Assembly: GCF_036785885.1 (NCBI RefSeq) | Contig: NC_092323.1 | Span: forward strand, 9,804,501-9,868,500 | Direction: 5' to 3' | Source: Coffea arabica | Taxonomy: Eukaryota > Streptophyta > Magnoliopsida > Gentianales > Rubiaceae | Length of the DNA stretch: 64,000 nt | Part shown: positions 12,147 through 23,678 of the stretch, piece after piece | Numbering within the stretch: the stretch's first letter is position 1 | How the letters are laid out: each line of letters begins with the position of its first letter | The notes under the pieces: model-generated | The model's database searches: none | The model's input: only the letters and a program-made list of their open reading frames with translations | Told to the model about the DNA's origin: nothing | Position numbers and translations under genes: made by a program

Positions 12147-13343
12147 AATCTTACCAAGTACATAGTAATTAATTGACACCATTTATATCGACAGTTCATC
12201 TTTGTTCACAGTTCATCACAAAATGCGTAAACAACAACAGATCAGTTTTTTTTTTCTTCTTTGATTTTGCTGCTTGATTGCTTGCTTCCTCGATCTTGCC
12301 CCTTTTCTATTTGTTTTTCCTCATTTTTTTGTTTTGGGAATATTGTGAATTACACAAAAATATGCTTCCTTTATTATACACTTGGAATAGAAATAGCTTG
12401 CGCACAAGGAACTGTTAAAGCACGTAGGGTGTCCTGCCAAGTTGCAAAAAATTGCAAGTAGGTTATGACGTAAAAAGTGCAAGTTCAGGCGTGAAACAAG
12501 ACGGATATGTGTCAATATCTCAAGAGGATCCAATTGTAAATGGTAGAGTGTCGTTTCGCAATTCTTCGTTTTCCCAAAAGATGGGGAAAGCATACTCAAA
12601 CGACGACAATACTGTTAAACTTCATTATTATAGGAGCTTAAGAAGGAAAAGGTAGGAGCTTAAGAAATTTGGACTCACCTAAAGAATGCTTTTGTGCTTA
12701 ACCACCATGTTTTTATGCACGACAATCATAGACAAAATCCCTTTATCATTCCATTTAAGATGGACAAAAACATAACATCACTTCGAAGGATTCGATGTCT
12801 ATTAGAATTTGAGACAATCATTTCGCTCTTCTTTTTCCTTTCTCTCTAGCAGGGAAGAAGGATGGAATTTCAAAAGCAGTGAAGTTAAGAGAAATTTGAA
12901 TCTAAAATCTCTAAATCTCGAGATTTCAACCTTCATTATTAAATTGAGACTTTCTCAACCAAACAATAATATCCTTCTTCTCCTTTATGTGCCATTTGCA
13001 CGTCTTTAGCCGCCCTTAATTACTAGTTTACATAGATATGAATCCATTAGTGGCATCAGCAATTTAACAAGGAGATTAAATGAAACGTCTCAATTTGTTG
13101 GGCCAAAATTTACTTTATCTTAGCTTTAATTTTATAGTTGAAAGCATCGAGCATCTTACAATCTTTTGTTGATGTCTAGAATGATCACAAGGTTGCAGCA
13201 TATACCATGATCAATTTAATTCAATAATGCATTCGGTTAGAATCCAATAAATATGCTCATTTGATTGTCATCTTATTCAAAGGTGGGATAATCACTGAAA
13301 AGCAAAGAACATTAAATGTATGCAACTACATGCTAGCTGGTTT

Positions 13344-13600
13344 GGCTCCGTTTGGATTAACTGTTTTTTGAGGTGTTTTTGAAAAATTTTGCTGTAGTAG
13401 AATTTTTAGATTATATTTTAGAATATTTTCAGAAAATATTTTGGAATATTTAAGAGAAGAAGAGTTTATAGAATATATTTTGAGATATTTTTTAAAATTT
13501 TAAAAAAATTTAAACTAATTTTTAAATTACCTTTTAGAGTATTTTTTAAAAAAATTTATTATATTTGAAAAACTAGTTTTTGAAAAATACTCCAATCCAA
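13344..13600. mobile_element. MITE with GTTTGGATT-type ends
   Basis: The left end is ggctccgtttggattaactg and the right end is actccaatccaattcttta, whose reverse complement repeats ttggattggagt. The interior consists of long imperfect A/T runs with ttttgaaaaa and gctgtagtag words, typical of a common plant MITE class. Ends are approximate and no target-site duplication was settled. Confidence 0.5.
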
Positions 13601-13796
13601 TTCTTTATCCGCGCATATCCAATTATAGAATGTGTTATATCATTATTATATTTTCTTTTCAAATAATCTTCTGTCCAAATAGGCATAATGAACAAAAGGT
13701 TGAGTAAACATCTTGAAGTTTTCCTTGCTCATGTGGTTCCTTAGCCAGCTCAAAGCAAAGGTGAGCAAGGTGAAAATGAATGCAAATGTTCTTTGA

Positions 13797-13863
13797 AAAA
13801 AAGAAAAGAAAAGAAAAGAAAAGAAATTTCTGTTAAAAGAAAAGAAAAGAAAAGAAAGAAAGG
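13797..13863. repeat. (AAAAG)n microsatellite
   Basis: Runs of aaaag and aaagg, interrupted by one aaatttctgtt break. Simple-sequence repeat in non-coding DNA. Confidence 0.9.
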
Positions 13864-14389
13864 CCAAGGTAAGAAAGTAGACAGACCCTCCTCAATCATT
13901 TAACACTAACTCTGAGAGTGGTGGCTTTTTTTTTCCCAAAACTTGAGAAACAACTGAATTTGATGATTTACCTTCATTTGCCAAAATTGAAAAAGAGGAT
14001 AAAATGCAGTTGCCAATTGAACTTCTTATCTTAATAAATCAAGTAATCAACTTTCTCCATCAACTTCTTGAGTTTGTTTCTGTACAAGGACTGAGTTTTC
14101 CTGTCTGGGTCATCATGTGTGGAGGTGGAGCCCATGGCAACAGCCCACACAGCCATCAATTTTTTCTTTTTGTTTTGTTGGTTTTCTTTCTTTCTTTTTT
14201 TTTTTACTAATGAATAATATATTTTGAGGTTTTTGTCTGCTGAGTTTTTACAACACTCCAATAGGAAACAAAAACAAGACTAATACTGCAACACTTGGCT
14301 TGGTTTGTTCAGTCAGTAATTCTACTAATAAAAACACGCACTCTGATTGAGAAAGAAAACTCCTTTATCTACTTCTACTTATTCCTCTC

Positions 14390-15252
14390 ATCTCTCTCTT
14401 TCTTGTTAGTTCTTCATCATCAACTGAACCCACAGGAAATCCAAGGGAAAGAGAGAGGAAAATAATAAAGCGCTTTTGTCCAGAAGCAAATAGGAAGCTA
14501 AATTTCTGATATTTTATCTATGCAATTGTGCATATTTGTACAGAAAGGTGATTGAGGGATCTATAGATCTAACCCTTTTACAAGCGTATGAATTGCTCTA
14601 CATCTTTCAGATCTCCATCCTTTTCAGTTGGTATTGTTCAGTAGCTGACCAGGAAAGACCACAACATAGGCCTAACCAAACTGTGAGTATTCTCTCTTTA
14701 TACTGTTTTAAAGTTCAAATTTTTTAAAGAAAAGGCTGTGAGCTTTATTTGTGACTGGTTTTGTTTAATTTGCTGATACCGTTCAATTTTGTTTGTGGAT
14801 GGTTTTGGGTTTTAATATGGGTTCAGTTCTCTGACCAAAACATTGTCTGCTCCGATGGACTGTATTGGGTAGATTTGACCCCTAGTTTTAGCTTCAATTG
14901 GTGGTTCTATTTCTATATTGTCTTCAAATCAAGAAGGTGCTAGGATATCGGTCGGGCCTATTTTCCTTTTTTGAGAATTAAGGAAGACGATTTTTTCGGT
15001 TTCTAAAAAGTTTTGTCCTATTGTGCTGATGTGTTTTGTCTAAATTTACCTATAAAGCCATCATGTTTAATCAATTGTATGGTCTTGGAATTAATATCAG
15101 TTCGTTGTCAATTGATATGTTTGTGGGGTTATTTGGTGTTATCAATCATTTTGCAGGTGTGGCAAATACTTCTAAGAGCTTGTTAGATATTGTACTCTTT
15201 GCATCCAATTAGGATGTTGAAGAATTGGTGGTAAGCAGGGCTGAAATGAGGG
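14390..15252 (+). promoter_or_regulatory. PP2C 5' leader exon and leader intron (predicted)
   Basis: A CT-rich stretch (about 14380-14410) is typical of a plant transcription start. A likely leader exon ends at 14682 at the donor ACT/GTGAGT. The matching acceptor is TTGCAG at 15151-15156, giving a 474-base leader intron. The second leader exon, 15157-15252, runs into the ATG at 15253. Introns in the 5' leader are common in plant PP2C genes. Limits are predicted from splice words only. Confidence 0.5.
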
Positions 15253-16193
15253 ATGTTATCAAGGTTGATAGAATTTCTAAAGGCCTGCTGCCGGCCCTCT
15301 TCAGACCGATGTGCACACTCAGGTTCGGACACTGCAGGCCGGCAAGATGGGCTTCTTTGGTACAAAGACACTGGACAGCACTTAATTGGTGACTTCTCAA
15401 TGGCGGTTGTCCAGGCCAATAATTTGCTTGAGGATCAAAGCCAGATTGAATCAGGTTCATTGAGTTTGCTTGATTCTGGTCCCTATGGAACATTTGTTGG
15501 AGTATATGATGGTCATGGAGGGCCTGAGACATCGCGATACATCAACGATCACCTATTTCAGCATCTGAAAAGTAAGTGACCTATGTAAGAAACATAACTG
15601 GATTTGTTGATCGCTAGCGTGTTTGGGTAGTAGATTATTTGGGATAATTTTGTGAAAAAAATACTATAGCACTTTTTTGATATGATGTATGTGAGATAAA
15701 AAGATGGTTGGAAAATGCGTTGATGCAAGCAAATAAAATTTAGATGGTTGGAAAATTAATGCTTTTTGTCGTAACTTTAGCAAATTAATGCAAGCTAAAT
15801 AAAATTTAGCAAATAATATTGGGTCTTGGAAAAAGATGGTTGGAAAATTAATGCTTTTTGTCCTACCTTTAGTTCCATGTGTCTTGGAACGTATGAAGCA
15901 TATTTAAAGGATTCACTTAAAATGATTGCTTTTGTTGTGAGTGTTGACACATGTATTCTTGCTCATATGATTGCTTTTGTCATGACTTGTATTCTCAAAA
16001 CAGCCTTTCAACATTGATTTTTGTTAACTTGTGCTATTTAGGGTTTGCCTCAGAGCAAAGTTCCATGTCAGTGGATGTAATTCGGAAAGCATTTCAAGCA
16101 ACAGAAGAGGGATTTCTGTCAGTAGTTTCAAAAAATTGGCCAATGAAACCACAGATGGCCGCTGTTGGATCTTGTTGCCTGGTTGGTGTTATA
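15011..16193. repeat. Segmental duplication, copy 2 (inside intact PP2C gene)
   Basis: Partner of 1-1183. It covers the 3' part of the leader intron, coding exon 1, intron 1 and the first 152 bases of coding exon 2 of the intact PP2C gene. The gene runs on normally beyond 16193, so this copy is in the ancestral context and copy 1 is the derived, truncated one. Confidence 0.97.
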
Positions 16194-19100
16194 TGTGGTG
16201 GGACCCTATACATCGCCAACCTTGGTGACTCTAGGGCAGTATTGGGGAGGGTTGTCAGGGCAACTGGAGAAGTTCTTGCCATCCAGCTATCTAATGAACA
16301 TAATGCAAGCATAGAGTCTGTCAGACAGGAATTGCATGCAATGCATCCAGATGACTCTCATATAGTTGTTCTCAAGCATAATGTATGGCGTGTAAAGGGT
16401 TTGATACAGGTAAAGTCCGGGCATAAGTGGCAGTAAATGTGTGTCGTTTACCACGTTCTATTGTGGCATAGAGTGCGTATTTCATTTCTTCTCATTGCCA
16501 ACCGATGTTGTCTAATACTAGAGATCACTAACTTCTCATTGGCCTTTTCTTGAAAAGATAAATGAAGCTATAGCTGACTTGTAAAAATTTTGTTATTGTT
16601 TTGCTTAATGCATCCCAATAATAGTTTGTCTTTCTAGTTATCTCGTTTATGAGCAAGAGGAGAATTAGTTGTGCCTTTTGGATGTTTTCATCAGCTTCCT
16701 GTGTCTTTCAGGTTTCCTATAGAAAATTGTCAATAGACACAAGGCAACAGAAAACATAACTCTTCTGATAGCATTACCGGTCATATATCTCCATTACAAT
16801 GTCAGGTGGTAGAGATGACATTGGATCTCCTTTGGCTGCTATACGTTTCTCATTAAAGTAAATGTATAAAAGAGGAAAAAGGAGGCTGTTTAAGTCCATA
16901 GCTCAATCAAAGTTAATGAAAGTAAATCAGCAGAGCCAACCTGAACCACTGAGCTTCATAAAAAGCTATCGCTTCTGTTTCAGATGAAACTTGTTTGAGT
17001 AGTTTCTGATTTGTTTTTGCTATTTTGGCCATCAAAATTCAGCTTGTTTTGTGTAGAGCAATCAATTTGTCACTCTAAATATAGTAAGCTAGTGCCACAT
17101 GGTTTCTGTGTCCAGCAATGACATTATATACATCGCATGCATGGTGAATCTTCTTAAAATAGAAGTCATGTTCGAAAAGCCTCTAAGAAGTTATGCATGA
17201 TGGATCCTATTTACCATAATTTATTAATCAAATCTTACCTAATTTTATCACATTGAATGTACCAAAGTGCTTGAATCCTCATTTTGAGAGAAAGGTCTTT
17301 GAAGAAAGAAAGAAAGGAGTAAAGACAGAACACATACAATATGGTCTGCTTTTGAGAATCCTTAGGCATTTTCCTTTTATTTACTTGCTTCTCTGTCCAT
17401 CGCAGTTCTTAACCCATCCAGACATGCTGGATGAAATCCCATTTCTTTGTAATTTATTAATTTGACAATAGCAGTTTTTTTTGTACATTTTTTTATCAGA
17501 TGCTCAAGTTTTTTAGTGTTTTCATATTGACATACTGTTTTTTTTCTGCATGGTTTTCTCATTTTGGGCTCACAATATAGCTGCGAAATGAGAAAAAAGA
17601 AAAGAAGCAAAATTTTGTTTAGATGGAAAGTATTTGAAAGGCCTAAGTTTTAAATTTCTAATAGCTCCATTTGTCAAGAGTCCTTTTCAGGAACATGCAC
17701 TTTTTAATCTCTGATGTATCTACCCTGTACTTTGTTGTTATGAAATGTATAGTAAATTGTAGCTGTCAACGTGCATTATTTTCTGGGTTGTACATTATGA
17801 TTCCCTACAAGTTGTGCTTTTCCTAACTGTCAAAATTTAATTATTGTAGGTTTCAAGATCAATTGGTGATGTGTATCTTAAAAGGGCGGAATTCAATAGG
17901 GAGCCCTTATATGCTAAGTTTCGTCTCCGAGAACCTTTCAAAAGGCCTATATTAAGCTCTGAACCAGCAATAACTGTTCATGAACTCCAGCCACATGATC
18001 AGTTTCTCATATTTGCTTCTGATGGTCTCTGGGAACACCTAAGCAATCAGGAGGCAGTGGATATAGTGCAAAATCATCCCCGCAGCGTAAGATCTTGAGC
18101 CTACATGTCTATCTAGCATATATGTTTTTATTTCCCTCAAAAACTGGACTAATTTCTCATCCACAATAGGAAATCAAATGAGTCTTGAATATTTAGTTTG
18201 AAGAAGTTGTGTTTCCCCATTGCAGTAAGATTTTGACATTTAAAGGTTCTTGGTCCAAAATTGTGGGTTCTATAGATTACAAAAGAAGATCAGTTTGTTT
18301 ACCTATGTACTCATTTGCGTTGTTCTTTCTTGTGTGCAATTTAAAAGTTCTGGCTCTGTTTGGATTCCTCATTTTTTGAAAAACAAATTTTTCATATACA
18401 ATGCTACAGTAATACACAAACAAAAACAACTCCAAAAACACCTCACATCCATACAATATATCAAAAACAACTCCAAATATATAAAAAAATAAAAAAATAA
18501 AATCTACACCATTTTCTTCTTCCATCTATCACCACCACCATCCCCTATCTCCTCTTTCCTCTCCCTCTCTCTTCCTCCTCTCTTACTGTTCCCTTCCCCT
18601 TTCTCGCCACACCCCACTGCTCCCCTTCCCCCCCCTTCCCAAAAATCTGGCCTCGATCCGGGTGAGGCATGGCTGGAAAAGGGAAGAGAAGGGGAAGGAA
18701 GGAGGGGAGGAAAAAAACGGAGGAAGAAGATGGGAGGAGGGGAGGAGGAGGAAGAAAGAGAGGGAGGAGGAAGAGGGAGGGGGAATAAAGAGAGGGAGGA
18801 GAAGGGAAAGGGTGGTGGGTGGTGATGGTAATTTTTAAAAAATACCAAAAAAATTTTTAAACTTTAAAAATACTCCAAAATATATCCCAAAAACACCTTC
18901 AAAAACATTTACAGTAAAAAGTTTTTCATATACAATGTTATAGTAAAATATTTCAAAAACACTCTTGTAATGCATGGTCTTGTGACTTTGGTGCTTGATT
19001 ATCATAACCTTGTTATGTCCAATCCATTGTTCTGTATCATAAGTTCGACCTCCAACCTGTGTTTTTAAACTCGGACCGGACAGGGCAGTCGAACCGGGAA

Positions 19101-20521
19101 CCGAACAAGTGTCCGGTCCGAGTTACTCTAAAAAATCAGGTGTATAAAAACTCAGTCAAAAACTGGATTTGACCGGCAAACCGGATGAACCGGTTTGATG
19201 TCAAGGGTTTTTTTTTTTTTTTTTTGAAAAGGTCAACATTTTCAATATTATGTTTTGGCCCCTAGGTTGTTAAAAATTATGAATATATCACAAATATTTC
19301 ATACTTTATAATTGTTGTTCTAAAGTTTGGTGTTATTTTTCAATCAAATCCATAATTTTAATTCTAAACTTGTTAATGTTCATTTAATAATATAAATTAC
19401 TACTTGATCATTCTAATTTCTTTGTATTTTCTTATTAAATATATTTGAAACATCAAATATATATGAATATACATTTATTAATATTAACATACTCTTAAGG
19501 ATTTGACATATAATATTTTAATTTTTAAATAATTTTTAGTTATGACATTATCCGATTCAACCCCAATCGAACCCATTGACTCCTAAGCTCGACCAAGGCG
19601 ATGGCCGGTCCGACTCTGAAAACATAGCCTCCAACAGCCTCAGAATGCATTTTTAAACCAAAAAGCTTCTCAGCCAGTGCATGTAAATGCATTTTTTTTC
19701 TGCCTGTTTTGGTTCTATTTGATTATATTTATTGCTGCATAAGAAAGCAAGTTTTGCATTTTGCATCAGGGGTCCCAAAACCTTAGGGTGTGCATTGTGG
19801 GTAAGGGCAGAGGTAGGGTGTTTAATTCTTGGTTAATCCTTGAGAGCAAGTCGAATCCCAGTTTGGTAAGGATGGATGCGTTTAGTGAACCCTACAGTTC
19901 CCAGCTGCTGGTTTTCAACTGGAAATTGAAAACAGAAAAGCAAATGAGTAAATTCATATTTATTGACCTCCAGCTTGTTTAATTATCAGAGAGGAATTTT
20001 TGTACTTGAAAAGTTTAATAGATAGATTTGCAAACATTTCAAAGCTTGTTGAGTGTCTTATTATTTATTATAAAATTATCATTTTTTTTGGGAGGGGAGG
20101 GGTTGGATAGAAGCTTAGAGACGTGGGAGTGTCGAAATGGGAGTCCGTTGCTATTGGTTGAGATCCATGGTCTGTATGAACTCTCTGAACCTGAGCCTTG
20201 GGATAAGAGAGTTGTATGAAAAGCGTGAGATTGTGTCTATCAACTGATTTTTCATTCATGCAGGGTATTGCTCGGAAGCTGGTAAAGGCTGCATTGCAAG
20301 AAGCAGCCAAGAAAAGAGAGATGAGGTACTCTGACCTGAAGAAGATAGATCGTGGAGTTCGACGGCATTTTCATGATGACATTACGGTCATAGTTGTTTT
20401 CCTAGATTCGAATCTTGTGAGTAGAGCCAGCACTTTGAGAGGCCCCACGTTGTCCCTAAGAGGTGGTGGTATCAACGTGCCGGCGAAAGCTTTGGCTCCA
20501 ACACAACTCGGTAGTGCATGA
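15253..20521 (+). CDS. PP2C.D: Clade-D protein phosphatase 2C (PP2C.D6/7/8-like)
   Basis: Exons 15253-15571, 16042-16409, 17850-18086 and 20264-20521 join in phase to 393 residues. It is a Mg/Mn-dependent Ser/Thr phosphatase. The metal and phosphate motifs are present: VYDGHGG (DGHGG at 86-90), GDSR (168-171), VSRSIGD (230-236), ASDGLWEH (285-292) and HDDIT (345-349). The N-terminus ([13 protein letters not shown]) and the sequences QEGLLW-like, HNVWRVKG and [19 protein letters not shown] match Arabidopsis At3g51370/At4g38520/At5g66080. Members of this clade dephosphorylate plasma-membrane H+-ATPases and are held in check by SAUR proteins; that role is inferred from the family. All introns are GT-AG. 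Intron 3 (2.2 kb) carries two DNA elements. The front half is duplicated at 1-1183. Confidence 0.93.
18350..18975. mobile_element. MITE-like insert with purine/pyrimidine hairpin (PP2C intron 3)
   Basis: Both ends carry tttttcatatacaatg and acagtaa words, with the left end at ctctgtttggattcctcatt. The core has a pyrimidine-rich arm (about 18525-18640) and a purine-rich arm (about 18665-18830). These are roughly reverse complements: ccatctatcaccaccaccat on the left, ggtggtgggtggtgatgg on the right. Transcribed as part of the intron it would form a long hairpin. No clean target-site duplication was found. Confidence 0.6.
19049..19635. mobile_element. Non-autonomous hAT-like DNA transposon (571 bp)
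   Basis: Element 19057-19627 is flanked by the 8-bp direct repeat CCTCCAAC (19049-19056 and 19628-19635). Terminal inverted repeats are CTGTGTTTTTAAACTCGGAC and CTATGTTTTCAGAGTCGGAC, extending into further GGTCCGG words. The 8-bp duplication points to the hAT superfamily. The interior is AT-rich with a T-run at 19207 and no transposase frame. It sits in PP2C intron 3 in a position that leaves splice sites intact. Confidence 0.78.
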
Positions 20522-22037
20522 AATCTACATCTGTTGTATACTCTGCTGTGTCCTTCTGGAACTTCATGTGACCATCTTATGGTAGATTAAGAGAGACTGG
20601 AGAAGGTGCGGCACTAATTTAATTTTTACCCCCCGTGTAAAATTGTAACGTTGACTTGGAACTGGTGTTTTGTTTAGTTTATGATCAGTAAAAAAGAGTG
20701 AAAGGATAAGGAAGTAAAGGAGACCTTGAAATTTACTGTAGAGATTCTTTCTTGAGGATTATCGTTTCAGCTTATATTCATTTTCCTTCCCTTGCCCGCC
20801 TCTTTTTTGAAGTGTATCATGTAAATGGTGTAAAACTGAATCCTCTTGAAATCAAAAGATTGTTTGTCTTGTTACAGCTTGTGATTCATCATCTCAGATG
20901 ACAAAGTTATGGTTACTGTAGCCTTAGGGGACTACAACTGCATGTACCTCGTAATACATGGTGTTGGGCGAGATAAATTCGGCTTTTCAGGCATGGAGAA
21001 TGGATTTTACATCTAGAGAGGATTTGGTCCTTTTGGAATGATAAGTGCAGGTTTATGACCAAGTTAAATGATGAGCGGCGAAGAATATGATCAGGCTGAT
21101 CCCCAAGAGATATCAGTTCGGGCGGTACGGTAAGCAGACGGATGCCGCCCAGCTTTAGGTTTTCTTCTTTGTTATTCTTCCTCTTTCACTAGAATCTAGT
21201 CAATTATAATAACTTAGACCCTTGAACGAATATACAAGTACATGTGTTCTGATTAATTGGTGATCTTTGGGTAGATAGGGTAAAGCAACAAGGATAAGGT
21301 ATTCAAGCATGGTTAGCCATCTCAGTGGAGTCCGACAAAACTCAGTCGAGTCATCATTGGAACAGAGGAATTGTTACGATATTGATCTCTAAATTGTAAA
21401 TAAATCTTGCGGTGGCTCGCTCTGACTTGATCGATATTGGACAAGTCAAAGCCAAGTCAAAACTGAAATCGACGTAAATCTTCGAGTCCACTTGGGAATC
21501 AAACAAAGGCAGACAAAAATTTGCAGAAACAGAGTTATGCAACAAATTGGTGCTACTCCAATGGTTCACAACAACAATTGCCTTTCATCATATCTCTATT
21601 GTTTTACCTTTTTTTTTTTTTAAGCTTTTATTGGAAAATTGAACGCCTAATAATTGAAACCAAACAAGCAAATTGATAGGTTATGCACTTATCCTTTTAG
21701 AAGTCAAGCCCATCTCCATTTTTCCTAACAATAGCCAACAATCATGTGTGAGTTGAATCCCATCTCCACCAAGTCTTGCCTTTGCCTTTGTTTTTATTAG
21801 AAAAGAAAAGAGTTTTTCAGGAAAATTTAATCCATTAGTAACGGCGAAGGGAAAGGAAGAAAAGGGAGGGAAAGGCTCAAGATTTGGTAGCCAATAAGGA
21901 TGATGCAACATGATGGTCGTGACTAGTGATGCTAATATGACAAGTCAATCAAAGGTCAAGGAGTTAGGAAGCTTTGGGGTTAAAGGCTTAAATAGGTGCT
22001 AATGTGATAATTAGGGTAAATATGGGTTTTTCAACTT
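20522..22037. other. PP2C 3' UTR and spacer
   Basis: The first 350 or so bases after the PP2C stop probably hold its 3' UTR. The remainder shows no gene I recognise. Confidence 0.55.
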
Positions 22038-23678
22038 TCAAATTTAGGGCAAATTATCCAATTAGCTCTTGAACTTTTTATCTAGGTAAAAATAAGCCTC
22101 TCATCTATTTTTGGCTGATTTTAAGCCCTCGAACTTGTAAAATTGAACACCGTGACTCTTTTAGCCAGTTTATCCGATTTTGCAACCGGAAGGCCAATTT
22201 ACATGAATGCCTGTGTGATTCTTCAAAAGGCATTTTTGTCCGCATCTTCTAGGTAAAAATGGAACAACTCCTCCTAGTTTGTTATCCCAGTGAAGCAGAT
22301 GGGTACTTACTTCACTCGACTAGCTTCTCAAATCTCAGTGTGGGTGTGTGTGTCTCAATCATGGAAGCATACAAACTATAGCGTGTTCGTACTTACCAGA
22401 AGAAGGGGACCGACAACATAAGAAAAACCAGCCAAGATAGAAGAGGAAGTTCATGGAAAAGGAATAGAATTGTTTTTACTACATACTTCTTGTACGTATT
22501 TCAGTTTGAGGTTTTGAGGAGAGGTGCGGTTTCTTTCACAGTGGTAAAATGCAGAAATAATACTCGGTCCAAGAAGAAGAGGAAGAGTGGTTAAATTTAT
22601 AATTCCAGCATCCATCTCTGGGGAAATCAAATTAATTTCAACTCTGAGTAAAGATGGCGGATACTACTAGTAATTAATGGGGAAGTTGCACGGGAACAAC
22701 CTCGGATCCGTGGTGTTCGACCACCCGACTCCCGGCGGAGGGCGTCAGTTTAAGATTTGGTCAGCCTCATTCCGCCGTATTATACTGGACACAGTTCAGT
22801 GCGGGACGCGGCAGCATCATAAGCTCAACAACACTGGCAAATTAACCATCCAAGAGCCCAAGCTGGAGCCCGACATTGATCTCACTGTAGTCACAACACT
22901 GAGATATGAGTTGAGTAAAGGTAGTATTAGCAGTGGGATTAAGGATCCAACAAACACACCGCCCTCCGAATCTGACAAGTTATCAGACCTTCTGAAGCTA
23001 TCGGAAAAAGAAAACGAACCGGACGAGGAAGAGGCGGAGGCGGTGAAGAGGAAAGTGGAGGCACTGGAGGAATTGAAGACAGTGGTGAAGAATCTCCAAA
23101 GTAGCAGTAGTGGTAGCAGCAGCCAACAACTCGAGGAAAATGAAAACCATGGCTTCTTAGCTCCAGATGTTCGCGTGTTGGAGGCAGCCAAGGAGATTAG
23201 AAGGCTCGCTAAAGGCGATTCTCAAGCCAGAACCACTCGTGCTTTGCTCGGAGCAATATCCCCGCTCGTGGCTTTGCTGGACGCCCCCCCGCAATTCTAC
23301 TTGTAGTACTTATTCATGTTTGTTCCTCCTTCCTAGAGAAATTCCTCGAGGATCCCAAATTCGAGATTGAATCTGTAATCCCAACAAGATTACAGATTCA
23401 CTCCAACAGGATGTAATCTTGTTGTTACCCCAGTGAAGAAGGAGGAGTTGTTCCCTTTTGCTCAGAAGATGCGGACAAAAATGCCCTTTGAAGAAGCACA
23501 CTGGCATTCGTGTAAATTGGCTTTTCGATTGTAAAACCGGATAAATTGGTTATAAAAGGGTCACGGTGCCCAGTTTTACAAGTTCGAGAGCTCAAAGTCA
23601 ACCAAAAATAGATGAGAGACTTATTTTTATCTAGATAAAAAGTTCAAGGGCCAATTGGATAATTGACCCTCAAATTTA
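22038..23678. mobile_element. Pack-MULE 1: Mutator-like element carrying an ARM-repeat gene fragment
   Basis: Element 22047-23669 (1623 bp) has perfect 9-bp target-site duplications, TCAAATTTA at 22038-22046 and 23670-23678. Long terminal inverted repeats of about 230 bp (22047-22275 and 23440-23669) begin GGGCAAATTATCCAATTAGC and GGGTCAATTATCCAATTGGC on their respective strands. The region between them is host-gene sequence and there is no transposase. Long TIRs, a 9-bp duplication and captured coding DNA together define a Pack-MULE. Confidence 0.93.
22677..23306 (+). pseudogene. Captured N-terminal fragment of an ARM-repeat protein
   Basis: A 209-residue frame opens at ATG 22677. Its last third contains an ARM-repeat start, RVLEAAKEIRRLAKGDSQAR followed by ALLGAISPLVALLDAP. 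This matches the first ARM repeat of plant ARM-repeat proteins of the At2g27430/At4g31890 type. Upstream is an acidic, Lys-rich stretch and a Ser-rich linker. The repeat domain is cut after about 30 residues and replaced by PQFYL and a stop at 23304-23306, before the right inverted repeat. A seven-codon upstream frame starts at 22654 (MADTTSN) and its stop shares a base with this ATG, so the parent's start may have been lost. It is probably non-functional as an ARM protein. Confidence 0.75.

Noticed and set aside
18504-18848. 114-codon Pro/Ser-rich minus-strand frame
   Set aside because: It is a by-product of the pyrimidine/purine hairpin; low complexity with no start context or homology.
22817-23191. 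124-codon Ser-rich minus-strand frame
   Set aside because: It is the antisense of the captured ARM-protein frame.
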